A stretch of 64,000 bases of DNA from Pseudomonas fluorescens (GCF_000802965.1 NZ_JSAK01000006.1:62001-126000), one strand, 5' to 3'; positions 39,498 to 48,201 are shown, counted from the first letter of the stretch. Made by a program: numbers and translations. The notes: generated by a model not told the origin, from the sequence alone.

Positions 39498-40208
39498 GTG
39501 GGCAGCATCTATTTGATTCGACATGGCCAGGCCTCCTTTGGTGCAGACGACTATGACGTCCTGTCGCCGACCGGTATTCGCCAGGCAGAAATCCTCGGCC
39601 AGCACCTGGCCGAGCTCGGCATCAGCTTCGACCGCTGCCTTGCCGGCGATCTGCGCCGCCAGCAGCATACGGCCAATAGCGCGCTGGAACAGTTCGCTGC
39701 GGTGGGCCTGCCTGTGCCGATCCTGGAAACCGATGCCGCCTTCAACGAATTCGATGCCGACGCGGTGATCCGCGCCCTGCTCCCGGCGATGCTGCCGGAA
39801 GAGCCCGAAGCGCTGAACATCCTGCGCAACGCCGCGCAAAACCGTAGCGAATTCCAGCGCATTTTCGCCCTGATCATCGAACGCTGGCTATCCGGCACCT
39901 ACGACACACCGGGCCTGGAAAGCTGGCTGGGCTTTGTCGAGCGGGTTCAGGCCGGTTTGCAGCGGATCCTCGAACAGGCCGACAACACCCAGAAAATCGC
40001 CGTGTTTACTTCCGGCGGCACCATCACTGCCCTGCTCCACCTGATTACGCAAATGCCTGCCAAACAGGCCTTTGAGCTGAACTGGCAAATCGTCAACACC
40101 TCGCTCAACCACCTGAAGTTTCGTGGACGCGAGGTGGCCCTGGCTTCCTTCAACAGTCATGCGCACCTGCAACTGCTGAAGGCCCCGGAACTCATCACGT
40201 TTCGCTGA
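39498..40208 (+). CDS. Histidine phosphatase (phosphoglycerate mutase-like) family protein
   Basis: 236-residue protein of the histidine phosphatase superfamily. The phosphohistidine motif is at the very start: VGSIYLIRHGQASFGADDYD, with RHG at about residue 9. The second catalytic histidine is not in a typical GHG motif; FTSGGTITALLHLITQMP takes its place. The GTG at 39498 is the only start placing RHG correctly; a frame open to 38880 overlaps sohB antisense. The substrate is unknown, and sequence alone cannot separate phosphatase from mutase. It is followed by the SCP2 gene 65 bp downstream, probably co-transcribed. Confidence 0.85.
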   Translation: MGSIYLIRHGQASFGADDYDVLSPTGIRQAEILGQHLAELGISFDRCLAGDLRRQQHTANSALEQFAAVGLPVPILETDAAFNEFDADAVIRALLPAMLPEEPEALNILRNAAQNRSEFQRIFALIIERWLSGTYDTPGLESWLGFVERVQAGLQRILEQADNTQKIAVFTSGGTITALLHLITQMPAKQAFELNWQIVNTSLNHLKFRGREVALASFNSHAHLQLLKAPELITFR

Positions 40209-40273
40209 GTCCGGACTATTGTGACCCTGGCTGTAACCACCCAGCGCTTTATTACCCAAGAAAGGATCGAACC

Positions 40274-40588
40274 ATGACCTCCGTAGCTGATGCCGTACAA
40301 GCAATGAAAGCCAAGTTCAACCCAGCCGCTGCTGCCGGTCTGGACCTGGTCTTCGGTTTCCGCATCGACGACACCAAGAACTTCTCGCTGATCGTCAAAG
40401 ACAGCACTTGCGAGCTGCAAGAAGGCGAAAACCCGGACGCCCAAGTGACTCTGGTGATGGACGGCGAAACCTTGCAAGGCATCGTTGACGGTTCGACCGA
40501 CGGTATGCAGGCGTTCATGGGCGGCAAACTGCGCGCTGAAGGCGACATGATGCTGGCGATGAAACTGTCCGAGCTGTTCCCGAGCTAA
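40274..40588 (+). CDS. SCP2 sterol-binding-domain protein
   Basis: 104-residue single-domain SCP2 protein (MTSVADAVQAMKAKFNPAAA ... ELQEGENPDAQVTLVMDGET ... GKLRAEGDMMLAMKLSELFP). SCP2 folds bind lipids or acyl-CoA in a hydrophobic tunnel; in bacteria the ligand and role are mostly unknown. The start follows AAAGGATCGAACC. It lies downstream of the histidine phosphatase gene and ends with a clear terminator. Confidence 0.92.
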   Translation: MTSVADAVQAMKAKFNPAAAAGLDLVFGFRIDDTKNFSLIVKDSTCELQEGENPDAQVTLVMDGETLQGIVDGSTDGMQAFMGGKLRAEGDMMLAMKLSELFPS

Positions 40589-40629
40589 GCACGTCGCTCC
40601 CGACTTACGGGAGCGCACCTGCCTGCCAA

Positions 40630-40664
40630 CGAATCCCGCCCCTTGTGGCGGGATTCGTCGTTTT
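40630..40664 (+). terminator. Rho-independent terminator after the SCP2 gene
   Basis: Stem cgaatcccgcc / ggcgggattcg (11 bp, loop ccttgt) followed by tcgtttt. A smaller hairpin, gctcccg...cgggagc, lies just before it. Confidence 0.8.
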
Positions 40665-40771
40665 CGGCCTCATGAAACGACCACCTGCGGATTTGCCGTC
40701 TATATTCCTTCTGGCCGCATGCGTCAGACATCGGCCGTTTGCCCCTCGATCCTTTTGCGCGGAGCACTGCC

Positions 40772-42730
40772 ATGAGCCCACCTGACGATCACGACGGTTT
40801 CAATCGCCGTCGTGTACTGCAAGGCCTTTCGGCAGGTGCCGTCGGTGCCTGGATCAGCCCGCTGTTCGCTGGGAGTAAAACCATGCCCGATAAACCCGCC
40901 GACCTCATTCTGTATAACGGACGCCTGCACACCGTCGACCGCAAAAAACCCCAAGCCAGTGCCGTGGCGATCAAGGACGGCCATTTTGTGGTGGTCGGCA
41001 GCGATGCCCAGGCCATGGCCCTGCAAGGACCCGGCACGCAAATCGTCGACCTGCACGGGCGCACGGTGATTCCCGGTCTCAACGACTCGCACCTGCACCT
41101 GATCCGTGGCGGCCTCAACTACAATCTGGAACTGCGCTGGGAAGGCGTGCCGTCGCTGGTCGATGCCCTGCGCATGCTCAAGGCGCAGGCCGACCGCACG
41201 CCCACGCCGCAATGGGTGCGGGTGGTCGGTGGCTGGAACGAATTCCAGTTCGCCGAAAAACGCCTGCCCACCCTCGACGAATTGAACAAGGCCGCGCCCG
41301 ACACGCCGGTGTTTGTCCTGCATCTCTACGACCGCGCCCTGCTCAACCGCGCGGCGTTGAAAGTGGTGGGTTATACCCGCGACACGCCAAACCCGCCGGG
41401 CGGGGAAATCCAGCGCGACACCAATGGCGACCCGACCGGCATGCTGATCGCCCGACCCAACGCGATGATTCTGTACTCGACGCTGGCCAAGGGACCGAAG
41501 CTGCCACTGGAATATCAGGTCAACTCGACCCGGCAGTTCATGCGCGAACTCAATCGCCTGGGTCTGACCAGCGCCATCGATGCCGGTGGCGGTTATCAGA
41601 ACTACCCGGACGACTATCAGGTCATCCAGCAATTGGCCAAAGATCAACAACTCACCGTGCGCATTGCCTACAACCTGTTCACCCAGAAACCCAAGGAAGA
41701 GCTGACCGATTTCAAGAACTGGACCAGCAGCGTGACCCTGCATCAGGGCGACGACTTCCTGCGGCACAACGGTGCCGGGGAAATGCTGGTGTTCTCCGCG
41801 GCGGACTTCGAAGATTTTCTTGAACCGCGCCCGGACCTGCCGTCCAGCATGGAGCAGGATCTGGAGCCGGTGGTCCGCCATTTGGTGGAACAGCGCTGGC
41901 CGTTCCGCCTGCACGCCACCTACAACGAATCGATCAGCCGCATGCTCGACGTGTTCGAGAAGGTCAATCGCGACATTCCGTTTGATGGCTTGCCATGGTT
42001 TTTCGACCACGCCGAAACCATCACCCCGCAGAATATCGAACGGGTCAAAGCCCTCGGCGGCGGCATTGCGATTCAGGATCGCATGGCGTTCCAGGGTGAG
42101 TACTTCGTCGACCGCTACGGCGCCAAAGCCGCCGAGCACACACCGCCGATTGCGCGCATGCTCGCCGAGGGCGTGCCGGTAGGCGCTGGCACCGATGCCA
42201 CGCGGGTGTCCAGTTACAACCCGTGGACTTCGCTGTACTGGCTGGTCAGTGGTCGCACCGTCGGCGGTCTGGAGCTGTACCCGCAAGGCTTGAGCCGCGA
42301 CACCGCGCTGGAGCTGTTCACCCACGGCAGCGCCTGGTTCTCCTCCGAGCAAGGCAAGAAGGGCCAGATCAAGGTCGGGCAACTGGCGGATCTGATCGCG
42401 CTGTCGGCGGACTATTTCCACATTGAGGACGAAGGCATCAAAGGCATCGAATCGGTGCTGACCATCGTCGACGGCAAGGTCGTCTACGGCAGCGTCGAGT
42501 TCGAAAAACTCAGCCCGCCGCCGATTCCGGTGGTGCCGGAATGGTCGCCGGTCGCGAAAGTTCCGGGGCACTGGAAACCCTTGTCGCCGCTGACCGCGCA
42601 GGTTCATCAATGCGTCGGGGCCTGTGCGGTGCATGCGCACAGTCATGAGCGGGCGCGGTTGTCGACTGCGCCGGTGAGCGATTTTGCCGGTTTCTGGGGG
42701 GCGTTCGGCTGTTCTTGCTTCGCGTTTTGA
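40772..42730 (+). CDS. Amidohydrolase (YtcJ-like) with twin-arginine-type signal
   Basis: 652-residue metal-dependent amidohydrolase of the YtcJ/LAF3 type. After an N-terminal twin-arginine-like leader (FNRRRVLQGLSAGAVGAWIS) come DLILYNGRLHTVDRKKPQAS, the metal site GRTVIPGLNDSHLHLIRGG, IDAGGGYQNYPDDYQVIQQL, RLHATYNESISRMLDVFEKV, FDHAETITPQNIERVKALGG and GAGTDATRVSSYNPWTSLYW. It is probably exported folded to the periplasm and hydrolyses an unknown amide or ester. The start at 40772 follows GGAGCACTGCC. The C-terminal ~45 residues are odd: a histidine/cysteine-rich tail (HQCVGACAVHAHSHER ... FGCSCFAF), perhaps an extra metal site. A LysR gene follows on the same strand after a REPIN. Confidence 0.9.
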   Translation: MSPPDDHDGFNRRRVLQGLSAGAVGAWISPLFAGSKTMPDKPADLILYNGRLHTVDRKKPQASAVAIKDGHFVVVGSDAQAMALQGPGTQIVDLHGRTVIPGLNDSHLHLIRGGLNYNLELRWEGVPSLVDALRMLKAQADRTPTPQWVRVVGGWNEFQFAEKRLPTLDELNKAAPDTPVFVLHLYDRALLNRAALKVVGYTRDTPNPPGGEIQRDTNGDPTGMLIARPNAMILYSTLAKGPKLPLEYQVNSTRQFMRELNRLGLTSAIDAGGGYQNYPDDYQVIQQLAKDQQLTVRIAYNLFTQKPKEELTDFKNWTSSVTLHQGDDFLRHNGAGEMLVFSAADFEDFLEPRPDLPSSMEQDLEPVVRHLVEQRWPFRLHATYNESISRMLDVFEKVNRDIPFDGLPWFFDHAETITPQNIERVKALGGGIAIQDRMAFQGEYFVDRYGAKAAEHTPPIARMLAEGVPVGAGTDATRVSSYNPWTSLYWLVSGRTVGGLELYPQGLSRDTALELFTHGSAWFSSEQGKKGQIKVGQLADLIALSADYFHIEDEGIKGIESVLTIVDGKVVYGSVEFEKLSPPPIPVVPEWSPVAKVPGHWKPLSPLTAQVHQCVGACAVHAHSHERARLSTAPVSDFAGFWGAFGCSCFAF

Positions 42731-42745
42731 AGTGAGACCACGCAA

Positions 42746-42858
42746 CTGTGGCGAGGGAGCTTGCTCCCGCTCGAGCGCGTAGCGCTCGCATAAAATCTGT
42801 GGCTGCCGATTTTTTTGGGCTGCTGCGCAGCCCAGCGGGAGCAAGCTCCCTCGCCACG
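42746..42858. repeat. REPIN, 'ggcgagggagcttgctcccgc' type
   Basis: Left arm ctgtggcgagggagcttgct, right arm agcaagctccctcgccacgg, with inner hairpins gagcgcgtagcgctc and gggctgctgcgcagccc. It lies between the amidohydrolase and LysR genes, likely separating their transcripts. Confidence 0.85.
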
Positions 42859-42906
42859 GGTGAACGGTGCTCCTACAATGCGAGCACCTCCCACACCGGC
42901 CACCCC

Positions 42907-43770
42907 ATGGACATCGATCTCGCCCGCACCTTTCTGGAAATCGTCCGTCACGGCAGCCTCGCCGCAGCCGCCGAAAAACTCCACGTCACCCAGACCGCCA
43001 TCACCGCGCGGGTGCAAAAACTCGAGAGCCACCTGGGCAGTACGCTGTTTGTGCGAAACCGCGCCGGCGCCCGCCTGACGCCCAATGGCGAAGCCTTCGT
43101 GGTGTATGCCAATCAACTGGTGGAAACCTGGGAAGCTGCGCGGCGGGATTTGCCGCTGCCGGAGGGTTATCACGACGTGCTGCACATCGGCGGCGAGGTC
43201 AGTCTGTGTAATCCGCTGATGCTCAGTTGGGCCGGCGAACTGCGCGAAAAGATTCCCGGCCATGCGCTGCGCATGGAAATCCGCGATGGCGAGAACCTGC
43301 TGCGCCAACTGGAGCTGGGGGTTCTGGATGCCGCGCTGGTCTATCAACCGGAATACGGGCCACGCCTGCAAGTCGAGCAGATCCTCGAAGAAAAACTCAT
43401 CCTCGTCCGCCAACCCGGCCGGCCCAATCCTTACGTGTACATCGACTGGGGCGAGGATTTTCGGCGCCAGCACGATGCCGCCCTGCCGGAAAAAGCCAGG
43501 GCGCCCCTGAGCTTCAATCTCGGCCCGCTGGGCTTGCAGTACATTCTGGAAAACGGCGGCAGTGGCTACTTCCGTACCCGCGTGGTGCAGAGTTACCTGG
43601 AAAGCGGCGCGCTGGAGCAAGTGCCCAAGGCGCCGGAGTTCAGTTACCCGACCTATCTGGTTTACTCCCGCGACCGTGATTCGCCAACCCTGCAACGGGC
43701 TTTCGACCTGCTGCGCGAAGTCATCCAGTCCGATGACGACTGGTCGCAACGCTGGAACCCGCTGACCTGA
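42907..43770 (+). CDS. LysR-family transcriptional regulator
   Basis: 287-residue LysR-type regulator: HTH MDIDLARTFLEIVRHGSLAA and AAEKLHVTQTAITARVQKLE, then an effector-binding domain (LHIGGEVSLCNPLMLSWAGE). The ATG at 42907 gives the standard N-terminus; a longer frame to 42748 is REP sequence. It is on the same strand as the upstream amidohydrolase and the downstream hydroxylase gene (43866), either of which might be a target, but neither is divergent as in the usual LysR arrangement. Confidence 0.92.
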   Translation: MDIDLARTFLEIVRHGSLAAAAEKLHVTQTAITARVQKLESHLGSTLFVRNRAGARLTPNGEAFVVYANQLVETWEAARRDLPLPEGYHDVLHIGGEVSLCNPLMLSWAGELREKIPGHALRMEIRDGENLLRQLELGVLDAALVYQPEYGPRLQVEQILEEKLILVRQPGRPNPYVYIDWGEDFRRQHDAALPEKARAPLSFNLGPLGLQYILENGGSGYFRTRVVQSYLESGALEQVPKAPEFSYPTYLVYSRDRDSPTLQRAFDLLREVIQSDDDWSQRWNPLT

Positions 43771-43865
43771 GTCGCCCTGCACCGGATCATGGCATTTGTG
43801 TCATCAGGTTCGGCCAGCCAAAACGCCGGAATCGACTACTCTGCTGGAGATAACAATAACGACAG

Positions 43866-45020
43866 GTGATTGCAGTGAGGCAGACCACCGAAGCATTCCG
43901 CAGCCGCTACCGCGCCAACATTCATCCACTCTATAACCCATGGCTGCACGGCACCTTCGTGCTCGTGTTCGGCCTGATGGCGATTACCGTCTTCTGGAGC
44001 AGCGTGCATCAGGTGCTACCGCTGGAATGGCTGGCGGTGCCACTGACCCTGTTGTTTTACAACTTTGGCGTGTACATGGTGCATCGGCACCTGGGCCATC
44101 AGAAAAAGAACTTCGCGCGCCTGTTCTATGCCCGCCACACTGGCGACCATCACAGTTTTTTCGCCCCCGGTCACATGACGTACAACAGCGCCCGCGACTG
44201 GCGGGTGATTCTGTTTCCAGCCTGGCTGATCGTGTTGCATACGCTGGTCATTACCCTGCCCGTCTGGTGGCTGCTCAGCCAGTTCAATGCCAACGTCGCG
44301 GGAATGGTCGGGGGTTGTCTGGTCCTCGGTTACCTGGCCTATGAGGTGTTCCATGCCTGTGAGCATCTACCGCCGCACAATCCGCTGACTCGGCTGCCGT
44401 GGATTCGCCAGATGCGCCGCTTGCACGAGCTGCATCACCGCCGCGAGATGATGCAGGAGCGCAATTTCAACATCGTTTTTCCGTTGATGGACTTCCTGTT
44501 CGGCACCCTCCACTGGGAGCCGGAAGACGCCACCCCGTACCTGACGAGAACACCCATGACGCGCATGCAGCATCAGATCGACATTGCCGGAAGTCCCGTT
44601 GCCGTACTTGCCTATGCCAGCACCGTGACTCGGTGGCCGGAATGGCACCCGTCTTCGCTCAAGATCAATGCGCAGCGCGGGCCGTTGCATGCCGGGGCAC
44701 GGTTCGAAGAAGACATCCGCGCTGGCGGGCGCGAGGGGCATTTGAGTTGGGTGGTCGATGAGTATTTGCCCGGGCGACGCTGGGTTGCCCGGGCTTACGG
44801 CGACAACGGCCTGTCTTTGCTGCTGACTTACGAATGCGAATCCGCAGGCGAAGGCACGCGATTTGTTCGCACGCTGGAGTATGAGTTCAGCGGTCTGATC
44901 ATGCGCGTTGCCAACAAATTGCTGCTCAAACGCCGCATCGATGACGAATCGGCCGCGTCGATGCAAGCCTTGCGCGAAATGGCGGAAAAACACCTGGTGC
45001 TTTCGGGAGCTCGCGTGTGA
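43866..45020 (+). CDS. Fusion of fatty acid hydroxylase/sterol desaturase-like membrane domain and SRPBCC domain
   Basis: 384 residues. Residues ~25-230 form a membrane di-iron hydroxylase with the histidine clusters HRHLGH, HTGDHH, HACEH and HELHH and several hydrophobic helices. Residues ~235-380 form a soluble SRPBCC (START/polyketide-cyclase-like) domain, beginning QIDIAGSPVAVLAYASTVTR with WPEWHPSSLKI, which could bind a lipid or aromatic ligand. The start is GTG at 43866; a GTG at 43875 is also possible. The next gene overlaps it by 4 bp (GTGA), so the two work together. The fusion suggests that a hydrophobic substrate is captured by one domain and oxidised by the other (inference). I know of no assigned function. 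Confidence 0.8.
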   Translation: MIAVRQTTEAFRSRYRANIHPLYNPWLHGTFVLVFGLMAITVFWSSVHQVLPLEWLAVPLTLLFYNFGVYMVHRHLGHQKKNFARLFYARHTGDHHSFFAPGHMTYNSARDWRVILFPAWLIVLHTLVITLPVWWLLSQFNANVAGMVGGCLVLGYLAYEVFHACEHLPPHNPLTRLPWIRQMRRLHELHHRREMMQERNFNIVFPLMDFLFGTLHWEPEDATPYLTRTPMTRMQHQIDIAGSPVAVLAYASTVTRWPEWHPSSLKINAQRGPLHAGARFEEDIRAGGREGHLSWVVDEYLPGRRWVARAYGDNGLSLLLTYECESAGEGTRFVRTLEYEFSGLIMRVANKLLLKRRIDDESAASMQALREMAEKHLVLSGARV

Positions 45021-46105
45021 GGCGATCGTTCAAGTTTCGCCATGGGCTGTTGCTGCTGATCGTGGCCATCGGCGCCTTCCTGCTGCTGATGCCGACCAAA
45101 GTCAAACCGGTGGCCTGGAGCCCGCCACCGGCGCCGTCCCTCACCAGTGGTGTCTACGCTGATAACCAGCGCCTCAAAGGTGTGGAGCGCGTCGGCGCGG
45201 CGGATATCGACGGGCCGGAGGCGCTGTTGCTCGAAGGCGATACGCTGATCACCGGCCTGCATGACGGTCGGGTCATCCGCACCAGCCTGGACGGCAAGGT
45301 CACTAAAGTCCTGACCGATACCGGCGGCCGACCACTGGGCCTGGCCCGCCATCCCAATGGTTTGCTGGTGATCGCCGACGCGGTCAAGGGCTTGCTGTCG
45401 CTGGACGCCCAGGGCCGCCTGGTGGCACTGACCACGACCGCCAGCGGTGTGCCCTTCGGTTTCACTGACGACGTGGCCATCGACAAGTCCGGGCACTACG
45501 CCTATTTCAGCGACGCCTCCAGCCGCTTCGGTTATGGCAAGGACGGTGAGGCGATCATCGAGCATGGCGGTGACGGGCGATTGCTGCGTTACGACTTCCA
45601 GACCGGGAAAACCGCGGTGCTGCTGAACAAGCTGGAGTTCGCCAACGGCGTCACTCTGGGTCCGGACGACAGCTTTGTGTTGGTCAACGAAACCGGCGCC
45701 TATCGCATCAGTCGCTATTGGCTGAGCGGACCGAAAGCCGGCACTCATGATCTGTTCATCGACAACCTGCCGGGCTTGCCGGACAACCTGTCCTTCAATG
45801 GTCACGATCGCTTCTGGGTGGCGCTGTATGCCCCGCGCAACGCTCTGCTCGATGCCACGGCGGAGCATCCCTTGGTGCGAAAGATGATCGTGCGGGCCAT
45901 GACCGTCTTGCCCAAACCGGTGGAAAAACGCGCCTTCGCGCTGGGGCTGGATCTTGAGGGTAAGGTCATCGCCAATCTGCAGGATGGCAGCAGCGGAAAC
46001 TACTCGCCGATCACCACCGTGCGCGAGTATGGGGAGTGGTTGTACTTGGGTTCGTTGAAAGCGAAAAACATGGCGCGATTGCCGCTGAGTAAAGCGTTGC
46101 AATAA
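45017..46105 (+). CDS. SMP-30/strictosidine-synthase-like six-bladed beta-propeller protein, membrane-anchored
   Basis: 362-residue protein with an N-terminal signal anchor (FRHGLLLLIVAIGAFLLLMP) and a six-bladed propeller of the strictosidine synthase/arylesterase/gluconolactonase group: GPEALLLEGDTLITGLHDGR, GRPLGLARHPNGLLVIADAV, FTDDVAIDKSGHYAYFSDAS, FANGVTLGPDDSFVLVNETG, LPDNLSFNGHDRFWVALYAP. In bacteria these are mostly lactonases or esterases acting in the periplasm. It starts at GTG 45017, overlapping the hydroxylase-fusion stop. The pair probably forms one pathway: oxidation followed by hydrolysis of a lactone or ester (inference). A REPIN follows. Confidence 0.85.
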   Translation: MRRSFKFRHGLLLLIVAIGAFLLLMPTKVKPVAWSPPPAPSLTSGVYADNQRLKGVERVGAADIDGPEALLLEGDTLITGLHDGRVIRTSLDGKVTKVLTDTGGRPLGLARHPNGLLVIADAVKGLLSLDAQGRLVALTTTASGVPFGFTDDVAIDKSGHYAYFSDASSRFGYGKDGEAIIEHGGDGRLLRYDFQTGKTAVLLNKLEFANGVTLGPDDSFVLVNETGAYRISRYWLSGPKAGTHDLFIDNLPGLPDNLSFNGHDRFWVALYAPRNALLDATAEHPLVRKMIVRAMTVLPKPVEKRAFALGLDLEGKVIANLQDGSSGNYSPITTVREYGEWLYLGSLKAKNMARLPLSKALQ

Positions 46106-46106
46106 A

Positions 46107-46199
46107 CCTGTAGGAGCGAGCCTGCTCGCGATGAGGTCCTGACAGTCGACATTGATTTTGAATGTGCTGCCGTCATCGCGAGCAGGCTCGCTCCTACAA
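46107..46199. repeat. REPIN, 'gtaggagcgagcctgctcgcgatg' type
   Basis: Left arm cctgtaggagcgagcctgct and right arm agcaggctcgctcctacaag, with a spacer around ctgacagtcgacattgattt. It lies between convergent genes. Confidence 0.85.
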
Positions 46200-46218
46200 G
46201 GGTTGGGGTAAACCAGCA

Positions 46219-46461
46219 CTACCGGGGATCAACCTCGCCATCGCGTTCCGCATTATCGGTTTCTTCGCGCATGCGATCCCGGTCGATATCCGTGCCGTCG
46301 TCCTGGTCCATGGGGATGGCACCTTCGTTGTTCGGCAATTCGTCAATTCCCGGCTCGTCTTCCGGATTGACCGCAGTCCGGCCGGGACTCAAAGGTTCGG
46401 GATGGGTTGGAATGGGGTCGTAGCCGCCCTGCTCTTCACTGGGAAATTTTGGGTCTGTCAT
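46219..46461 (-). CDS. 80-residue acidic, probably disordered protein
   Basis: 80 residues rich in Asp, Glu and Pro with no hydrophobic core (MTDPKFPSEEQGGYDPIPTH ... DQDDGTDIDRDRMREETDNA). It is likely intrinsically disordered. The start follows GAGGTGCCTC. It resembles in character, but not in clear alignment, the small protein at 47607. Function unknown; the codon use and good ribosome-binding site support a real gene. Confidence 0.7.
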   Translation of the reverse strand: MTDPKFPSEEQGGYDPIPTHPEPLSPGRTAVNPEDEPGIDELPNNEGAIPMDQDDGTDIDRDRMREETDNAERDGEVDPR

Positions 46462-46571
46462 GAGGCACCTCGTGTCGAGCCGTCAAGTCGGGCTCTGAAC
46501 ATTCGAGGTGCCGGTTAACATCGCCGTTCCAATTATTCAGCCACCGATGGTCGGTGGGTCATGACGGTGCG

Positions 46572-46808
46572 TCAGGACGGCGATTGAAGTTGTTTGACGA
46601 TCCTGTCCTTGACCTCCAGGCGCTTGGCCTTGAGCCTGGTCACTGCGTCATCGCTGGATTTGGCTTCCTCTGCCTTCACCACCTCAGCATCCGCCTGCGA
46701 GTATTTATTTATCAATGAATCCAGTAACGGATCATTGGTGCGTTTCTGCTGGATTTCTTCCTTTGTTGTGAAATTCAAATCCTTGTAAAGATCGTGTGGC
46801 ACCGGCAT
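46572..46808 (-). CDS. DUF465 (YdcH-like) small coiled-coil protein
   Basis: 78-residue helical protein: MPVPHDLYKDLNFTTKEEIQ, then the basic-acidic heptad stretch SSDDAVTRLKAKRLEVKDRI, as in DUF465/YdcH. A strong GGAGGTG ribosome-binding site lies 6 nt before the ATG at 46808. A longer frame to 46838 includes that site and is rejected. Role unknown; an imperfect hairpin (ccaccgatggtcggtgg, 46542-46558) lies downstream. Confidence 0.8.
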   Translation of the reverse strand: MPVPHDLYKDLNFTTKEEIQQKRTNDPLLDSLINKYSQADAEVVKAEEAKSSDDAVTRLKAKRLEVKDRIVKQLQSPS

Positions 46809-47025
46809 GGAACACCTCCGTTTGTTAATCGGAAGCAAACGCGACTGATTGCGTTCGCCAACTATCAGAATGGCCTTGGTTTGCCGGTTCTGTCGACCAT
46901 CTGTCAGACCAGCGGTGGCCGTTCGTCGCCCTGTCGCAAATGCGATAAAACCTTTACCCGCGCCGCAGCCTCCACAGAATAACGATCAACTCGATCGCCA
47001 ATAAAAACTGTGTGGAGAAGAACCA

Positions 47026-47547
47026 ATGGACGGATTTAACCTGCGCCACCTCACGCTGGCCATCGCCCTGAGTACCAGCATGGGCGCGGCATTCGCGGCG
47101 ACCTCCAATGATTTTGTCGACAAGGCAGCCGCCGGCGGCATTGCCGAGATCGAGACCAGCCGACTGGCGCTGGAAAAAAGCCAATCGGCAGACGTCAAGG
47201 CTTTCGCCAACATGATGATCACCGACCATTCCAAGGCCAACGACGAACTGGCCGCCATTGCGAAAAAGAACGACATCGAAGTGCCGGACACCACGACGCT
47301 GGTGAAACAGGCCAAGGAAAAAATCCTCGATATGCGTGATGAGTCCTTCGATGCGGCCTACGCCAATAATCAGGTGAAGGCTCACGAAGACACCATCGAG
47401 CTGTTCAAGAAAGAAGCCAACACCGTGACCGACGACAAAACCAAAGGCGCCACCGAGCTCAAGGGCTTTGCGCAAAAAATGTTGCCGGGACTGGAAAAAC
47501 ACCTGGATATGGCGAAAAAGCTTCAGGCCGCCCATCCGGACAAATAA
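47026..47547 (+). CDS. DUF4142 exported protein
   Basis: 173-residue periplasmic protein. Signal peptide LTLAIALSTSMGAAFAA is cleaved near residue 25, then an all-helical ferritin-like DUF4142 domain (DFVDKAAAGGIAEIETSRLA, VKAFANMMITDHSKANDELA, EKHLDMAKKLQAAHPDK). Family members are often induced in stress or stationary phase; the mechanism is unknown. The start follows GGAGAAG. A rho-independent terminator follows. Confidence 0.9.
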   Translation: MDGFNLRHLTLAIALSTSMGAAFAATSNDFVDKAAAGGIAEIETSRLALEKSQSADVKAFANMMITDHSKANDELAAIAKKNDIEVPDTTTLVKQAKEKILDMRDESFDAAYANNQVKAHEDTIELFKKEANTVTDDKTKGATELKGFAQKMLPGLEKHLDMAKKLQAAHPDK

Positions 47548-47564
47548 CACCCTCACACACAAAT

Positions 47565-47595
47565 AGGCCGCATCCAGGATGCGGCCTCTTTGTTT
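47565..47595 (+). terminator. Rho-independent terminator after the DUF4142 gene
   Basis: Stem aggccgcat / atgcggcct (9 bp, loop ccagg) followed by ctttgttt. Confidence 0.85.
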
Positions 47596-47606
47596 AAGGG
47601 TTCCAC

Positions 47607-47807
47607 CTAGCCACCGTCGGTGTCGATATCTGCATCGGTGTCATCACTGGGCTTGGGTCGATCAGGATTGGGTTTGAAGCCCGGGCTGAATTCATTGTCG
47701 TTATCGGTATGGCGATTTTTCTGATCAACCGCCGAGTCACCACTTTGTGGTTGCGGGGTTGCTTCCTCGGGCTGGCCAAGGTTGTCACGCTTGGGTTGGT
47801 CTTTCAT
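47607..47807 (-). CDS. 66-residue acidic, disordered protein
   Basis: 66 residues of Asp, Asn, Pro, Gln and Lys (MKDQPKRDNLGQPEEATPQP ... PSDDTDADIDTDGG) with no hydrophobic segment; probably unstructured. A strong GGGAGGT ribosome-binding site precedes the ATG at 47807. It is convergent with the DUF4142 gene. Function unknown. Confidence 0.68.
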   Translation of the reverse strand: MKDQPKRDNLGQPEEATPQPQSGDSAVDQKNRHTDNDNEFSPGFKPNPDRPKPSDDTDADIDTDGG

Positions 47808-47930
47808 GAGTACCTCCCATCAATGCAAGCTCACGACTGAAACTGTCAGGCCTTGATGTTTCGAAGCCGTGACACAGGCAACGTTCCATCGGATGGATCA
47901 ATACACCGCGATTTCTACTGTGCAAGGCAC

Positions 47931-48076
47931 CTGTAGGAGCTGCCGAAGGCTGCGATCTTTTGGCATTGCACGCCCCGTAGGAGCTGCCGAAGGCTGCGAT
48001 CTTTTGACGTCGGCACAGGTTGCAGAAGATCAAGATCGGGATCAAAAGATCGCAGCCTTCGGCAGCTCCTACTACA
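47931..48076. repeat. REP cluster, 'gtaggagctgccgaaggctgcgatc' type (three arms)
   Basis: Two direct copies of cctgtaggagctgccgaagg / ccgtaggagctgccgaaggc are followed by one inverted arm gatcgcagccttcggcagct. The 394-bp stretch 47808-48201 holds this cluster and then about 125 bp of leader before the stressosome operon; no promoter was identified with confidence. Confidence 0.85.
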
Positions 48077-48201
48077 GTCCGTATGCACATCCGATAAAAA
48101 ACCTGTGGTCGCCGAACAACTATTTGTTGCGGCAAATGTCACTGCTTTGCGCCGGTCATTTTTCAGGGAATCGGCTGCATACAATCAAGGAGTCAAGTCT
48201 C

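Noticed and set aside
47931..48076. Possible CRISPR-like direct repeats
   Set aside because: The repeated units are REP arms in mixed orientation with no regular spacers, and no cas genes are present.
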